Shown piece by piece: positions 12,601-25,797 of a DNA stretch of 64,000 bases. Source of the stretch: Boswellia sacra. Lineage: Eukaryota > Streptophyta > Magnoliopsida > Sapindales > Burseraceae. The number at the start of each line of letters is the position of its first letter. Within the stretch, counting starts at the first letter, position 1. The notes beneath the pieces were generated by a model that did no database searches, was not told the DNA's origin, and saw only the letters and a list, made by a program, of their open reading frames with translations. The DNA is taken from contig SNVD02013250.1 of the NCBI GenBank assembly GCA_013180625.2, positions 434,001-498,000 on the forward strand, in the 5' to 3' direction. A program made the position numbers and the translations under genes.

Positions 12601-15600
12601 TGCAATCTTCATTTACAATGCTTGGAGTTCTTATTTTGTAAAAGCAGCGTTTTCATTTAATTTAATTGTTGAATATAACCCATCCCAAAATAAGAAATGA
12701 AAATAAAATAATAATAATAACAACATATACATCAGGTGGTTGTGAGTTGAGTTGAGGCCACCTGACGTTGAAGCAAACCATCAATAATATTGACAAATTT
12801 CTCCCCACTCTAACCCCACAACCACAATCTAATATTTGATTCGCTTATAAAGATAAACCTCAAATCTTTCCCTCCCTTTTTTTTATGGGTTTTGTTAAAC
12901 CTAGATATGTGTATGACATTTGATGAGTTTGGAAGATGCGACGTTTCTGATCCATTATGTGAAAACCCTAAAAGCTAACTGAAGATGAGAAAATTGCAAT
13001 GGTTCTCAAAGATTAATAAAGCTTTTGACTCCCAAATCACTATCATAAAAGACCCTAAAAGTTAATTGTAGATGGTAAAATGATGATGTGTTGGACAGAT
13101 CTTGTAGTACTTTATAAATTTACTGAAAGAAAAGGGGAAAACAAGAATAATAACAATAGAAGAGAGTGCTTTCAATTGTATATTAGTACTTTGTAATGAT
13201 AGAACTATAGCAATAACAACTTAGTGATGAGCTTGAAAGCCGCACTTTGGACTTGATGGTTTGTGCTATAATTGCAGATGATGGTAAAGGTAATAAGTAC
13301 AGTGAAATATCAATGAAGCATAAAATGATGAGAACAGAAGCTGATGCTGATGCCAATGAGGCTGCTGCCAGCTATGCTTCCAAAGACAAACTTTGTGGGG
13401 AAGAAGCCAAGGCTTGAGAGCTGAGGGCCCTCTTGATTTGACTCAATTCACACACCATCTACTTGGTCTGGTCGCCCTCTTGCTTTACACATGGGGCCAT
13501 TTCTATAATTGTGATGTTTTGCTTCATCTCTTGATGTGAAATTGTTTCAAGCCTTCACTTTGCTCTCTTCTTTGAATTTATCTGTTTTTCTTCGCTATAA
13601 AACTAAAATTTGAATTGAAGTTTTCCATTTCAGGTTATTGATGTTTGTGTTTGAAATAGAAAAATATTGAATGCCCCTAAGCCTATGCTATGGCTTCTAT
13701 TGAAGTACTTGTGTTGGGCTATAATACAAATAGTAGAGTGACCCCATTTGGTTAGCATTTGGAAGCATTTTGATAAGATTGTTTGATCTTGAAATCACTT
13801 GATCAATATCTAACAATTTTTTTAAAGGACTTATCTAGAAGATAACTTGAAGATCGAAACTGTGAGAATTTTTTTTTCCCGCTTTTCGTGGCTTTTAAGT
13901 ATAAAAACAATTTTTGGTTTGGTGATGACAATTTTTACAGTAAAAATAACCATAATGTATATAATTGTTTGTTTTTTATTTTGATTTTCATGGGTGACGT
14001 TCTTTTCTCATTATAAAAAGTAATTATCTTTTTAGCTTCTCTAGCTTTTTTTAATCGATTTCTCTAATAATGGAAATTTTATAATGTAAAACCCTCTTTT
14101 TACTTATATTAATCCCATATTATCCTGTCTTCCAATAAAATCAAATTATAATTTTTATAAGTTCATTTAAGGGTTAACTAATTCACTGTTTTACCCGATA
14201 ACTTGTTAATTGGTTAACATGTTTCATCTATCGACAACTGGTTAATTGGTTAACATTTTTCAACCATCAACGCGTAATAGGTTGATGGTTTTCAGTCCAT
14301 CAAACCCATTAACAGGTCAAAAACATAATTTAAGTGTGCTTATTTTGTCCACAACTTAAATTTGGTTAAACAATTATATACATATATATATATATATATA
14401 TAAGACCTATTGCAAATCAAAAAAAACCCCAAAATTTGGTTAGTTATCTTGATTTCTAGACTAATTTTTAAGTAATTAACTAAAAAACTTTTAAAATTAC
14501 ACCATAAAAATTTAATTAATGAAAAATGACACCAATAATTAAGAAGAATAATAATTAGTTATTAAAATCTCTGCCTATATACATTTTACTTAAAAAAAAA
14601 CCCTTACTAGAACAAGACCATCCATCTTGCGTTCATATTTGTGTGTATAATACTACACTTAAAAAGTAATTATCCTTACCTTCTCTAGTAAATATTTATT
14701 TTTTTCAGTCTCTTGGATTATTAGAAATTTTGAAATGTCAAACCCTCCTATCAATTACTTAAAAAACTCCCCAGAATTTTTTTATAATAAAATCCTATTC
14801 AATTTTTTTAAATAATTCACTGCAAATATACTTTCAAAACTACACAATAAAAAATAATATTTACTAAGAATGGAATCCAAATAATTATCAATTAACTCCT
14901 TTCAAAATAGCTACTTAAATATTACTTAATAAAAAAAAAACTTAGGAGTGACTGTTTTTCATCTAAAGTCCAAATTTTACTTATTAGCATACTTAAGATA
15001 TTTTCAAGGTGTTTTTATTTTTATTTTATTTTTACTTAAGTTTGATTTTGAGATAATTTGCTTTGAATGAAAAAAGTTAAAATTTTTTAGTTTTTATTTT
15101 AATGCAAATGTCTATGTCGTTTGTTACTCATCTAATTCTTTAAAATACCCTTATGTAATTAATTTATTATCAATTTGTGTATACACATAATATTTTATAT
15201 TTGGAACATTATTATTCAATTTTTAACTTTATATTGTCATTCTTTAAATATTTTTAAAATTATTGAATTGTTATTTAGCTTATCCATATATCAAATCATT
15301 TAAAAAATAATTTTTTACCTAATTATACACATTTAAATAAATTAGATTCATAATAAATATTTGTATGCAAATACTTTTACTATATCAAATAAAATTTTAT
15401 GTGAAAATAATATATATAAGTTAATTATATGTGTAAAAATGTTAATTTTTAGATATTTTAATTTATATATTAAAAAAAACATATCATTTAGATTCTTGTA
15501 TTCGGATCTATTCAAACTCCAGTTTAATTCATACTTATTCAAATTTAATAAAAAAAAAGCCCCTTTAATACAACAAGACCTATCTCGTTTTCATGTTTGT

Positions 15601-15847
15601 ATGATATTGTACATTTATAGAAACATTGCTACACATCCCATGTTTTACCTATAGTTTTTCATTCCAAGCAACACCAATATGTAAATAATTAGATGATGAG
15701 ATGTATACATATGGTAATGTCGCACAGGATGACATATCGTAATAGAAACCTTAAGATTAGACTTTCATATGTGAGCATAACTATATTTATAAATGTCATT
15801 ATCGTGAGATAAGAAATATTATTAAACACCCAATGTGATTAAGACCA
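9700..15847. other. Intergenic stretch with no gene recognised
   Basis: About 6 kb of AT-rich DNA upstream of the PRAF-type gene. The 9900-10300 part is richer in GC and may be promoter. A 34-bp hairpin lies at 12732-12765 and a TA microsatellite near 14382-14402. A GC-richer island at 13290-13500 has codon-like texture on both strands but no complete reading frame. Nothing else could be assigned. Confidence 0.5.
12732..12765. repeat. Perfect 8-bp inverted repeat (hairpin)
   Basis: TCAGGTGG at 12732-12739 is mirrored by CCACCTGA at 12758-12765 across an 18-base spacer. Each arm contains a CAGGTG/CACCTG E-box-like core. No gene was recognised nearby, so a function is not proposed. Confidence 0.5.
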
Positions 15848-15850
15848 TAG

Positions 15851-16940
15851 GGCGCGTTTGGGAAGGGGTACAAATGCAGGATTGGACTAGATTTTAGGAT
15901 TAATTGTCAGTCTCTTGTTTGGCATTTGGAGAAGAGATTGGGATTGAACTATTGTTAGTCCTAATAGTGCCAATCTCATGGGACAAGTTGTCCCATGTGG
16001 AACCATGGGACTCAATAGTCCCAAGCTTTTACAAAATTTTTTATTGTTATTATAATTTATAATATTATAATTAAAATATATTACAATAATAAATAAAAAT
16101 AAATATTATTAAACTTTTTTTAAATAATATTAAAAATACTTAATTCTGAATAAAAGAGTAATATTTAACAACTTTTCAATAAATATAATTTTTAACTATA
16201 TTTAATTGTGATGTAATAAATAAATTTTTTATTATAAATATTTTATTTTCCATAATATTACAAATTTTTATTATAATTGACAATATTATAATAAAAATAT
16301 AATATAATAATAAATAAAAATATAATATTATTAAATTCATATTAAATAATATTTAAAATACTTACTTTTTCATAAAATAGTAATATTTAATAATTTTTTA
16401 AATAAATATAATTTGTAACTATATTTAAATATATAATAATGATGTAATAAAATATTTTTATTATAAATATTTATTTTCCATTATAATACAATTTTTATTG
16501 TTATAATAATTCATAAAATTATATTCAAAATGTAATATAATTTTATTTTTATTATAATTGATAATATTATAGTTGAAATATAATAAATAATAAACAAAAA
16601 TATAATATTATTAAATTCATATTAAATAATATTAAAAATCTTACTTTTTCATAAAATAGTGATATTTAATAATTTTTAAATAAAAATAATTTTGAAATAT
16701 ATTTAAATATTTAATTAACTATAAATATGACGTAATAATAAATTAAACTTCAATAAAATAAAATTTGTTTATATTTAAAAATAGATGTTTTAAAAGTTTA
16801 TAATATACTAATATAGTCCAGTTCCATATTATACTAAACATAAGATAGCACTATATATAATCCAGTCTAATCTAGTCAAATCCTAATCTCAATCCCAATC
16901 TTAGTCCAGTCCAGTCCAATCCGAAGTCCCAAACGCGTCC
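15851..16940. mobile_element. AT-rich MITE-like DNA transposon with 13-14 bp terminal inverted repeats
   Basis: The left end reads GGCGCGTTTGGGA and the right end, reverse-complemented, reads GGACGCGTTTGGGA. Subterminal parts are also inverted: GGATT and GATTGGGATT type phrases on the left mirror AATCC and AATCCCAATC on the right. TAG flanks both ends (15848-15850 and 16941-16943), a candidate 3-bp target duplication as made by PIF/Harbinger elements, although TAA or TTA is more usual there. The interior is very AT-rich and noncoding, with three loose internal repeats around 16103, 16325 and 16605. It is non-autonomous; the superfamily assignment is tentative. Confidence 0.75.
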
Positions 16941-16943
16941 TAG

Positions 16944-19900
16944 TAGTGCTTTTGATATTGTGATAAATGAGATTAACTTAAGCTCCCAAGAAATGAAATA
17001 ATGTTTATGAGTTCATTTCAATTCCATTCCTATTGATTAGCCAGGTCAAGAGGAGAGTATGGGGGCATTTGGCCTTTTGCCCATGAAAGGCCACGCACCA
17101 AAAAGAACATTTTTTTCTTTTGTCTACATTGAAACAAAGAAATTAACATCAGGAGACAAACCCACTGCAGAAAAAGAGAGGGGCCAAGCACAAACGTGGG
17201 GCATTTTGTTCAAAGTCCCAGACAAAATCTCAAGTAGCTCACTTCCCCTTTTTTGCTTTTCTTTTTGCTTTTCCTTTCATCTTCTCTTTTTATCTTAAAA
17301 GCAAGCTCACATGCACACAATTCACTACTACTACTACTACTAGTAGATTTTAACATGTTCATATTAAATTGTCCTTGAGAGGATTCATTCATTCCCACAA
17401 GCAAAACAGGCCAAGTCAAAGGCAAATAAGCCCAAAAATCAACTCCTTGGGTATTCAAAGTCACAAGTTGATGCTAATGTCATCTTTAATCTATCTTAGA
17501 ATTATTCTTCTATTCTATATTTCTATTTTTTCATCTAACTAAGTTTCTATAATCTATTATTAAAATAAAAGTTCTATATTTCTTTTACAGTAGAATCATC
17601 TAATCTAAGAATCTAATATCATGTTTAATTGAATATTTCTTTTTCTTTTTCTTAAAAAAAAAACTTTATTCACCCTCTAACTAAAGGCTTATTTGGTTCT
17701 TCCTATTACTTTTTGTTTTTATAATTTTAAGTAACTCAATAATACAATTTATAGTGACTACAAATTGTACTTTCAAGTTAAAATTATAAATTTTGAGTGA
17801 TGGATAATCATAATGTTAAAGTACAAATAACTGAAAAATGTAATTTCTAGTAACTTAAATGGTAACTTTGAGCACTAGATAATTATAATTTAAGGGAAAA
17901 GTAATTGAAAAATTTATCTTAGAGCAAGTCGTGACTCGACAATACAAATTTGAGTGATTTAATATAACCTTTTAATGAATTTTGCGTGAAAATTATAACA
18001 AAAAAAAAGGAGCAATTTGAAGAGGTAACTTGAAAATTAAAAATGTAATTTCGAATAGCTATATATTACAATATAAATGGTTTAAATTAAAATTTGTACC
18101 TCTAAATTTTCATTTAGTCAACCCTACGCGTCAACTGACAAATTAAGTGATATATACAATGTCATATGTCATAAAATAATTTATTCTTCTTTATCAACAT
18201 TGATCACTTTTTAATTAAGATGACCAAATCTGATCTTAATTGACTAAAATTAAGTGAGAGGTCATGGTGCCATACTCGTCTTACCATGCCAACCACTCTT
18301 AAAACACCAAAAAATTCAAAAACTATAAACGAAGAACATGATACCAAATTAAACTGAAATACATGTATACAAACAGTTGGCAGTGTTTATCCTCTCTCGC
18401 AAAACCCCTCACACAGCTTAACATCACTCATCCTATGTACTGTCTAAGCATCCTGGGATAGAATCCTACTGTTTAATTGAACCCAGCTAACAAGAGTCTC
18501 TCAAACTCTCAATTGCCAGTACACCACCACCTTCAAGCCTCTTTTTTCACGGGATTATTATGGACAATTCTAAGCAAAGTTCCTTCACTTTTTCCCCTTT
18601 TTTACAGACGCATAACGTACAACAAAAATCATGAAGGGACAATTGACTATTGAAAAACTTATAGTAAGGTATTGTGCATTTAGAAAATGAGGAATAATGG
18701 ATGGGACAGAGAAATACCTGCCAATAGAGGGTGAGACTGGAAGAACGAAATACAAAGGGCCAGCGTAGTTTTAAATCAGTAAGAAGATGTGGAATAACCT
18801 CAAGTAGATGAGGGTTTAGATGGAAAAGGGAATGTAGGGAGGAACCTATCCTCAACAAGAGTGAGGAGACATGAATAGATGCTTGATTGAGAGAAGCAAT
18901 TTGTAACAGGGAAGCTTGATGAATGTTGCTTCGGGAAGACGTAGCATCAAATGACTATCATATAGGTCTCACGGGCAAAAATGAGAATGTGCAGTTATTG
19001 AACTTTACGGCAAGATGCAACTGTAATTGAAAATTTTTAAAAAATAAGGGGCTTGGGCCAAGCGATTATTTTGTATAAGGCCTAATCGGCCCAGTTTGGC
19101 TTTTGCACAAAAAAGGCCAAATAAGTGAGAATGATTTTGACACTAAGGTCTAGCCCATGTTCGACTAAGGATAGGCTTAGCGCAGCTTAAGGAGCAAGCT
19201 TCTAGAAGGCTCTATTGGCTTTAAATAGACCTAATCACTTAAGCCCAGCCCATCGACCATTTCTTTAATTCCATTTATTGGACAAGATGAAAGGATAGAG
19301 GAAGTCAATAAGAAAAAGATAAAAATCTACCATCATTTATAAGGGCTAGTGGCTTCATGTGGGAGAGAGGAAGAAGCAGTAAAGGATATTTGAATTTCTA
19401 AGGAAAAGTTTAGGAGAAAACCAAAGGAAAGTAAAAGAAGCTCAAACAAAGGAAAAAGGAATAGATTTATATAGTAGAAAAAAGAGGGAAACATGGATAG
19501 GAAATGTGAAGAGAAGCTAAAGGCAGAGTATTTTGTAGGAAGGAAAAGCAGCAAAGGAAAGGAAAGCTTTGGAGGCTATTCAAAATGGGCAACATTGGCA
19601 ATAAGTTGGGGAGCACGAGAGTAAATTTGGAGGGAGAGATATAGGCTTGTGGTAAAGATAAAAAGAGGGGAAATCATCTTACTAGAGGAATTCAGGCCAA
19701 AACAGACCAATAAACTCAGAAAATTTTCTCTTGAAGCTCTCCCATTCTTTTCTTCTAGTTTTTTAATCTATTCAATCATGACAACTTGATGCATGTTCCG
19801 TTTCGTACCTATCCCCTCCTCTGTTCCGTGGAGCAGCATTAAAGGAGATGAAGCCGAGTTTGTAGGGGATCCTGCACAAGCTATAGGGTTGGGAACGAGT

Positions 19901-20145
19901 CTTTGATCCTCTCCAACTTGAGATACAATTTTTTGTATTTACAGAAATACAACTTATCTACAACAATTTTTTATAAAATATGAGTTGTCAAGATACCATT
20001 GGATGGGTAAAAAATAAAAATAAATAAATGATGTTAAATTGAATAACATGGTAATTACTTATTGAGTGATATTATGCCAACTTATGTTGTGTAAAATGTC
20101 GGTTGTAGGTAAAGCATTATTATGAACTTTAAGTATGAAATAATA
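16944..20145. other. Intergenic stretch with no gene recognised
   Basis: AT-rich DNA. Parts at 17040-17230 and 19780-19910 have mixed composition that looks less random than the surroundings. The second contains a short open stretch on the plus strand with no supported start or splice sites. No RNA gene or complete protein gene was found. Confidence 0.45.
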
Positions 20146-20680
20146 GGTTGGGCAGAAAAACTGAGAAATCGAATTGAATAGTCAAACAAAACCAAATCAG
20201 GTGGTTTAGTTCGGTTTTGTAACTTAATTTCAAAACGATTAATTTTAACTTTATGCAAATCAGTTTGCTTTGTGCTTTATGGTTTGGGAAACCCTAAACC
20301 AAACTAATAAATTCCCAAAACTCAAGCTTCAAAAGGAAAAAAAAAATCTAAATCTAATTACACCTTACCATGCACATGATTTGTATGGAAAGATTTTGAA
20401 ATTTCCATTGTCAACATAATCTAAAATGAAAAGAATTATTATTTTTTTAAATTAAAAAACATGTTCAATACTAAAAAATCGAAATAAGATTTAACAGAGT
20501 TGATCGAATTATTTTTTATAATCAATAAACATGTTCAATACTAAAAAATTAATTGAGAATTAACAAAATATCATAACAGGCTAAGGCCCAAATCAAAGTA
20601 AACTGAACCACACCAAGCCTATAAAACGTGGTATCGCCTTGGGATCAAACCAAACCAAACCATGATCGGTTCCCACCCCT
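20146..20680. mobile_element. Possible degenerate hAT-like MITE
   Basis: The left end begins GGTTGGGCAG and carries GGTTTAGTTCGGTTTTG about 55 bases in. The right end, read in reverse, begins AGGGGTGGGAACCG and carries GGTTTGGTTTGGTTTG. Such GGTTCGGTTT subterminal repeats in opposite orientation are common in plant hAT-type MITEs. The terminal match is weak and no target duplication was found. Confidence 0.35.
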
Positions 20681-21837
20681 CAAAAACTAATATCGCCTTT
20701 TGTGAATCTTTTCATTATTTAAAACAAGAGATACATTCAAACTTTATAAACTTATAAAAAACATCAAAAGTTTTTTAATCATTAAGCCAACTCTTGAAGT
20801 TTTTAATTCATATACAAGAGATCTTACTTAACATTAGCGTGCTTAGATTTACGAAGATCTTAAATGTGTTCCAATAATACCAGTATGGATTTTTTCTTCA
20901 AAAAACAATTCAATATATAGAGAAGGTAAAATGCGATCAAAAGCAAAAGATTTTTCAAAGAAGGACGACTCTTTTAATTTTTCTTCCAATTAATTACCAT
21001 TTCCGTGCGCTGAAGCTTTTTTTTTTTAAATATCACAATGATCTTAATTATTTTGTGGGATTTTCATTACATTAGTTTATTAACAACACATCAACTTGCA
21101 TCAATTAGTTTCCGTGGGTTTAAACCTTGTCAGGAAGGGTGGGAAAGCAATTAAAAAAAGGGCCCAAGAAATTGGGCCTGACGTAATAAAGGCCTAACAG
21201 AAAAGTCCACAAGGCCCATCAAGTCCAACTATCCCATGAATTTAGGCATAATTTTTTTTTAATGGATTAATATCCTAAAATTAGACAGCGTGACTCGTAC
21301 GAAAACAAGTATAGCGTCATCCTTCAGATTGGAATAACTTGTGACAAAAATTTATTTGAAGATTAAAATTAATGCAATACTACCCCATCATTTGACGATT
21401 CATTTGTCAATTTCATATTAAAGATTAAGGTTTGCATTTGATTTTAATTATAATTTGAAGGGGAAGTTAGCGAAATTTATCGCAAAAATTATGTCCGTAT
21501 CTTATATTTACATGGAGTTAAAAATATATTTTTATTTCACAAATTTTCGGATGTTTTAGAGTATCTCCGCAAGGGGGTTTGTTAATACACTGAGCCGGCC
21601 TAGTGATGCAGTATGCACAAATGCGAGAATGTGCTCTAACTAGTGACATTGTACACGTGGCATATCATAATTGGGTTACCATGAACTGAACCGTGCAACC
21701 TACCACACTAAATCACGAAAAAATTTTCAGTTATTTGTTTGTTAAAAATTCTGATCAGAGAAAATAGAATAAAAAAATAAAAAAATAACTCTGGGCTCAG
21801 TGGAAATAGAGAGTAGAGGAGAGCAGAGGCAGAGCTC

Positions 21838-21845
21838 TAGGGTTT
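21838..21845. promoter_or_regulatory. Telo-box-like TAGGGTTT in the leader of the NSR-type gene
   Basis: TAGGGTTT lies in the presumed 5' leader, about 130 bp upstream of the start codon and upstream of a likely leader intron. Telo-boxes of this kind are common in promoters and leaders of plant housekeeping and RNA-related genes. The motif is seen; its function is inferred. Confidence 0.35.
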
Positions 21846-21872
21846 TAGCGAGTACAGATAATCCACGCCAAG

Positions 21873-21957
21873 GTCTCGTCAATTAGGGATTCCAATTACT
21901 GTTTTTGTTCTTATTTGTTTAATTTATTTAATAATTTTGTATTTTTTAAATGTACAG
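21873..21957 (+). other. Probable 5' UTR intron of the NSR-type gene
   Basis: CCAAG followed by GTCTCG gives a donor at 21873. A T-rich tract then leads to an acceptor ending TGTACAG at 21957, eight bases before the ATG at 21966. The 85-bp length and T-rich interior fit a plant intron. No transcript evidence is available. Confidence 0.5.
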
Positions 21958-21965
21958 TGATAATC

Positions 21966-24097
21966 ATGGCGGATGGATACTGGAATCGGCAACAGGCTTC
22001 TCTGCTCCCTTCCGGTGGCATGCTTAAACGAACCCGTTCCGATTACGGTGATTTCGGTTTTGTTTTTCTAGAAAATTCTCGATTTTCTTGTTTTTCAAAT
22101 GCTCATAGTTAATCCAAATCAATTCAGTTTAATTCAAAAGGCAGCGGATTATAGATGTTTTAAGTTATAATTTTTTTTTTTAATAATAATTTCATGAATC
22201 TGCTTCATAATTTTCCTGTTGATAATATGTGAGAATTGCCTTTGATGGTTCACTTTTTCAACTATCAGTTGAGTTTCCATTGAAATGTAAGTAAGTTACA
22301 GAAGATACCAAATGTGAACTAAATTGTTTCATCAAGGATGTCGAAATTATCATTGTGCACATCACTGATAGTCTGATATCGTCAATCTTGAATGTGCAGA
22401 TCTCCCCCCTTCTGGGATTCTGTCAAGGCATGAGATTCATAATTATTTACCGCGAGATGATGATCGTGCTGAGGCTCGGCCGGTAAAGGATACAAGAACC
22501 ATTGATTCAGCATATGATCAGTATCTTCGGAGTTCGGTACCCTCTTTAACCTTGACCTCACATGTGTTTCTCTGGTAGTGCATCCACATGTTTGTTTGCT
22601 AAAAATTATAAACCTAATTGATTTTGAAGCAATATCCTTCTTTTACTTCTGGAGAAGCCAGTACAGTAGCTGGAGTTAAGTTGGGAAGGGCTATTGGTGA
22701 TGGAGTGGCTGGACTTCCTTTAGATGATCCTGGTGTGAGAGGTCGTCCCGGGGCTGTTGTTCGTGATTTGGTGCCAAATGCTCGCAGTAGTGATGTAGCT
22801 GATCGTGTCCCAGTGGATGCTATGGCTAGGTCAGGACGCGAAACATTACCTCTGCCTCCTGATGCTACAAACACTCTGTATGTTGAGGGACTTCCTCCAG
22901 ACACGACAAGGAGAGAAGTTGCTCGTATCCTTTTGATGCTGTAGTACTGAGAAATTCTACTAATCTTTTTTTCTCATCTCATTTTCTACTTAACAAATTT
23001 CGCTTGTTGTCAGTTGTTTGCTTTTCTTTACTTTTCCTTTCAGATATCTTTCGACCTTTTGTGGGATATAAAGAAGTGAGGCTTGTAAGCAAGGAATCCA
23101 AACACGTAAGTCAGCAGTCGACTTTGACAATTATTTTTAATCTGTTTTCCCTTTTTTTTCTCTTGATTCAACTTGGTTTATTGTTGTGTTATTCTAGCTG
23201 ATTTATTGGAAATGTGATTTTTTTATGCTAAACTCCCATTTTATTAATAATGCAGCGTGGGGGAGATCCTCTTATCCTTTGTTTTGTTGATTTTGCAAAT
23301 CCAGCTTGTGCAGCAACTGCTATGAGTGCTCTACAAGGTAATTTTTTTTTCTCATAAGCCTTGACAGTTATCCCAGGTGTGGGAAGTTTTTCTCAGTCTT
23401 TTTTAACTTAGGCTATTAAGATATTGGTTTCTGTTTTTCTGTCCTGTTTTTATATTCCATAGTTATGATTTATTAGTCAGTTTATTCAGTATGATGTTTC
23501 AAGGCATAAGAAGAGTAAGTGGGAGATTTTTGTTTTAGCTGAGAAATTGTATATACTATGTACTTCTGACATTGACTAAAATGCTATCTAGTTGTGGTTG
23601 AAACATATTTATGAATTGTAATATTTCAAATAGTGATCCAACAGTGCTGAATGGAAGGGCCATATCTAAATGGATAAAAGTTACTGTAACGATAACAAAC
23701 TAACTTACTAGTTTTAATAGTTTTCTTAACCCCAAGGGCTGTGCTGAGTAGCAAAAGCCCTTATTTTCAACAAGAAGGTCAAAAGTTAAAATTCCTTTTG
23801 TATATATATATCCCACAATTTTCTTGCCTACCAAGGGTTATCATTCTCAAAGTAGTTTCTAGTTTAGACTTAGCACACTAGGTAAAAGTTGAGGGACTTT
23901 TTGGGTATTAAAAAGGTGAAAAAGAAACTTGTAGTTTTCTTGATTACTTGGAGATGCTAACTTTATTGTTGGATTTCACAGGTTATAGGATGGATGAAGA
24001 TGTTCCTGATTCTAAATTCTTGAGGCTGCAGTTTTCTCGGTTCCCAGGTCCAAGGTCTAGTTCTGGAACTCGCGGCCGGAGACCACACTTAGGTTGA
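21966..24097 (+). CDS. NSRA: RRM protein of the nuclear-speckle RNA-binding (NSR) type
   Basis: Six coding exons with matching phases: 21966-22047, 22400-22536, 22630-22924, 23044-23105, 23256-23337, 23982-24097, giving 257 aa. The first residues, MADGYWNRQQ, followed by LLPSGGMLKR, are the conserved start of this plant family. A low-complexity middle region with GRPG is followed by one C-terminal RRM at about 154-245. Its RNP2-like strand is TLYVEGLP and its RNP1-like strand is ILCFVDFA, a non-canonical RNP1. The tail is rich in R, S and G. Arabidopsis relatives work in nuclear speckles, alter alternative splicing in response to auxin, and bind long noncoding RNAs; this is family knowledge. 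The gene sits between the PRAF-type gene and the extensins, the same neighbours as Arabidopsis At1g76940. The last intron (644 bp) carries a SINE-like insert. Confidence 0.92.
23725..23860 (+). mobile_element. tRNA-derived SINE-like fragment in the last NSR intron
   Basis: The fragment starts with ACCCCAAGGGCTGTGCTGAG, similar to a Pol III A box. About 45 bases on it has GGTCAAAAGTTAAAATTCC, a decayed B box. A similar sequence, in the opposite orientation, lies in intron 4 of the kinase gene near 59700-59830. End points are approximate. Confidence 0.4.
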
Positions 24098-24938
24098 ACA
24101 TTAATCACCGTCTTTGGTACACTTTTTTCTATATCTTCCATGGAGCCAGTACCATAGTGATAGAAATGTACCTGAAACTTGTAATTTAAACTGCTTGATC
24201 CTTGCCCCATGCTCCTTACGAGCCTCTGACATGCACAAAGATCCTTGGGGGATGAGACTAAGAAGAAATTTATAGTTTCATTATGCAATTGAACCAATGG
24301 AAATCCTTTGGGTGGGTTGCGGAAACTGAACATGATCATCATAGTTTTTTGATTTCATGAAGCAATGTTGTACAATAGTTGCTAAAAGAGGAAACTTTCT
24401 GACTTTTTGAGTTTGACTTCTGTATAGCATTTTGATTTATATGTTTGGATTGCTTGAGTGATTTATTTTGCGTATCCTGTGCTACTTAATTTGTGGGTAT
24501 ATTTTTTAAACATATGTCATGCCGTGGAATGAGATTAAAGTGAGCACATTTATCAGGTCAAGTAAGATCTTGAGCATGGGATAACAATGAGAACCAATTT
24601 GGTTAATCTGAACCAAAGTGGTGTGCTGCCCAGTATTGAGATTGTATGACCACTTCGCGGCTGTGGTTAATACATTAATTATTTGACAGCAAAATGATAG
24701 TGTTCTTGGGGATGATTATTGTTCTGTGAGCACAACAACTTGCTTTGGAGGATTGAAATTTCTTATCTCACTATGAAATGAGGAACATGTGCGGGCATCA
24801 CTGTGGAAAGAGCTGTGTATTAGAACTGAGTGGGTGGGCTAATCGGTCTTTGAAGGAAGCAGGGCGGGCTTCATTAAGTTTAGGCCCAAGCAAAGAAAAA
24901 TATGATAATTTTGGCCACTCATACTTTTTATAGAAAAA

Positions 24939-25797
24939 GTTGTTGTTATTCATGCTCCTAAAAATCTCTTTCTAAATTCCTTTTTTTTTTATATATTTCA
25001 ATCAATGCCAAAATTACCCTCTTTTAAATTTTTAACTTTTAATAAATTCATCTCGTAAACGATCTTAATTCCTTCTTCCTTACGTGTGCTCTCCTTCAAA
25101 ATAAATTACCAGATGAACAAATCTCCAACTTGAACTTTTGACCCTCCAAATAGGAAATTCAAAACAAACAAATCCCTAAACTTGAACTCTTAAAAATAGA
25201 AAATTCAAAATCAAACAACCTCTTTGAATTATTTTTATTGAGACTACTTATATATATATATATATTTATTTTTAGAGTGATAAGAAATCATAATTTTTGT
25301 TGTTATATGTTTAATTAGCTAACCTTTAGATAAGTTTTTAGTGGTTATCGATGAAAGAATTTGTCATAAACTAAAATAGATCCTTAAAAATCATAATCTT
25401 TATCAGTTGAAGGAAGTGTTTAATCGATTGTGGAAAACAATCATCATCTTTATCGGCAAAAGCATATAAAATCATAAATGAGAAGGAATTATATTATTTA
25501 AATTGTTATTCTTACTGGAAAGAAGGAACAAAAAGAAAGAAGGCTTGGAATTTAATAATTTGCAAGATTGTTATTTTTAAATGAACCATATCATTCGATT
25601 GATTTGTAAAGCAAGAAATTAATTTCTCAGGGAGAATAAAAGAGGAAAAAAAGGGGAAAAGAGGAAAAAGAAAATAAGTTTCACGGTTGATTAATTAGTC
25701 TTTTTTTTTTTTTGAAAAAAAAGATAATGCTGACAATATCTAAAATACATTTTGAGGAGGGACTTAAAAAGAGATTTGTCAGGGCTTCAATAATAAC
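24939..25797. mobile_element. Inverted-repeat DNA transposon inserted into the left duplicate
   Basis: The left end reads GTTGTTGTTATTCATGCTCC and continues with AAAAATCTCTTTCTAA. The right end, reverse-complemented, reads GTTATTATTGAAGC and continues with ACAAATCTCTTTTTAA. The ends therefore form imperfect terminal inverted repeats of about 40 bp. The right duplicate (around 27065) lacks the whole segment and serves as an empty site. The flanks ATAGAAAAA and ATAAAAAAC are an imperfect candidate for a 9-bp target duplication, which would suit a MULE. No transposase reading frame is present. Confidence 0.65.

Noticed and set aside
24680..24850. C/D-box small nucleolar RNA in block A of the duplication
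   Set aside because: A GATGATT box-C-like and a CTGA box-D-like motif occur, but there is no terminal stem or clear guide spacing.
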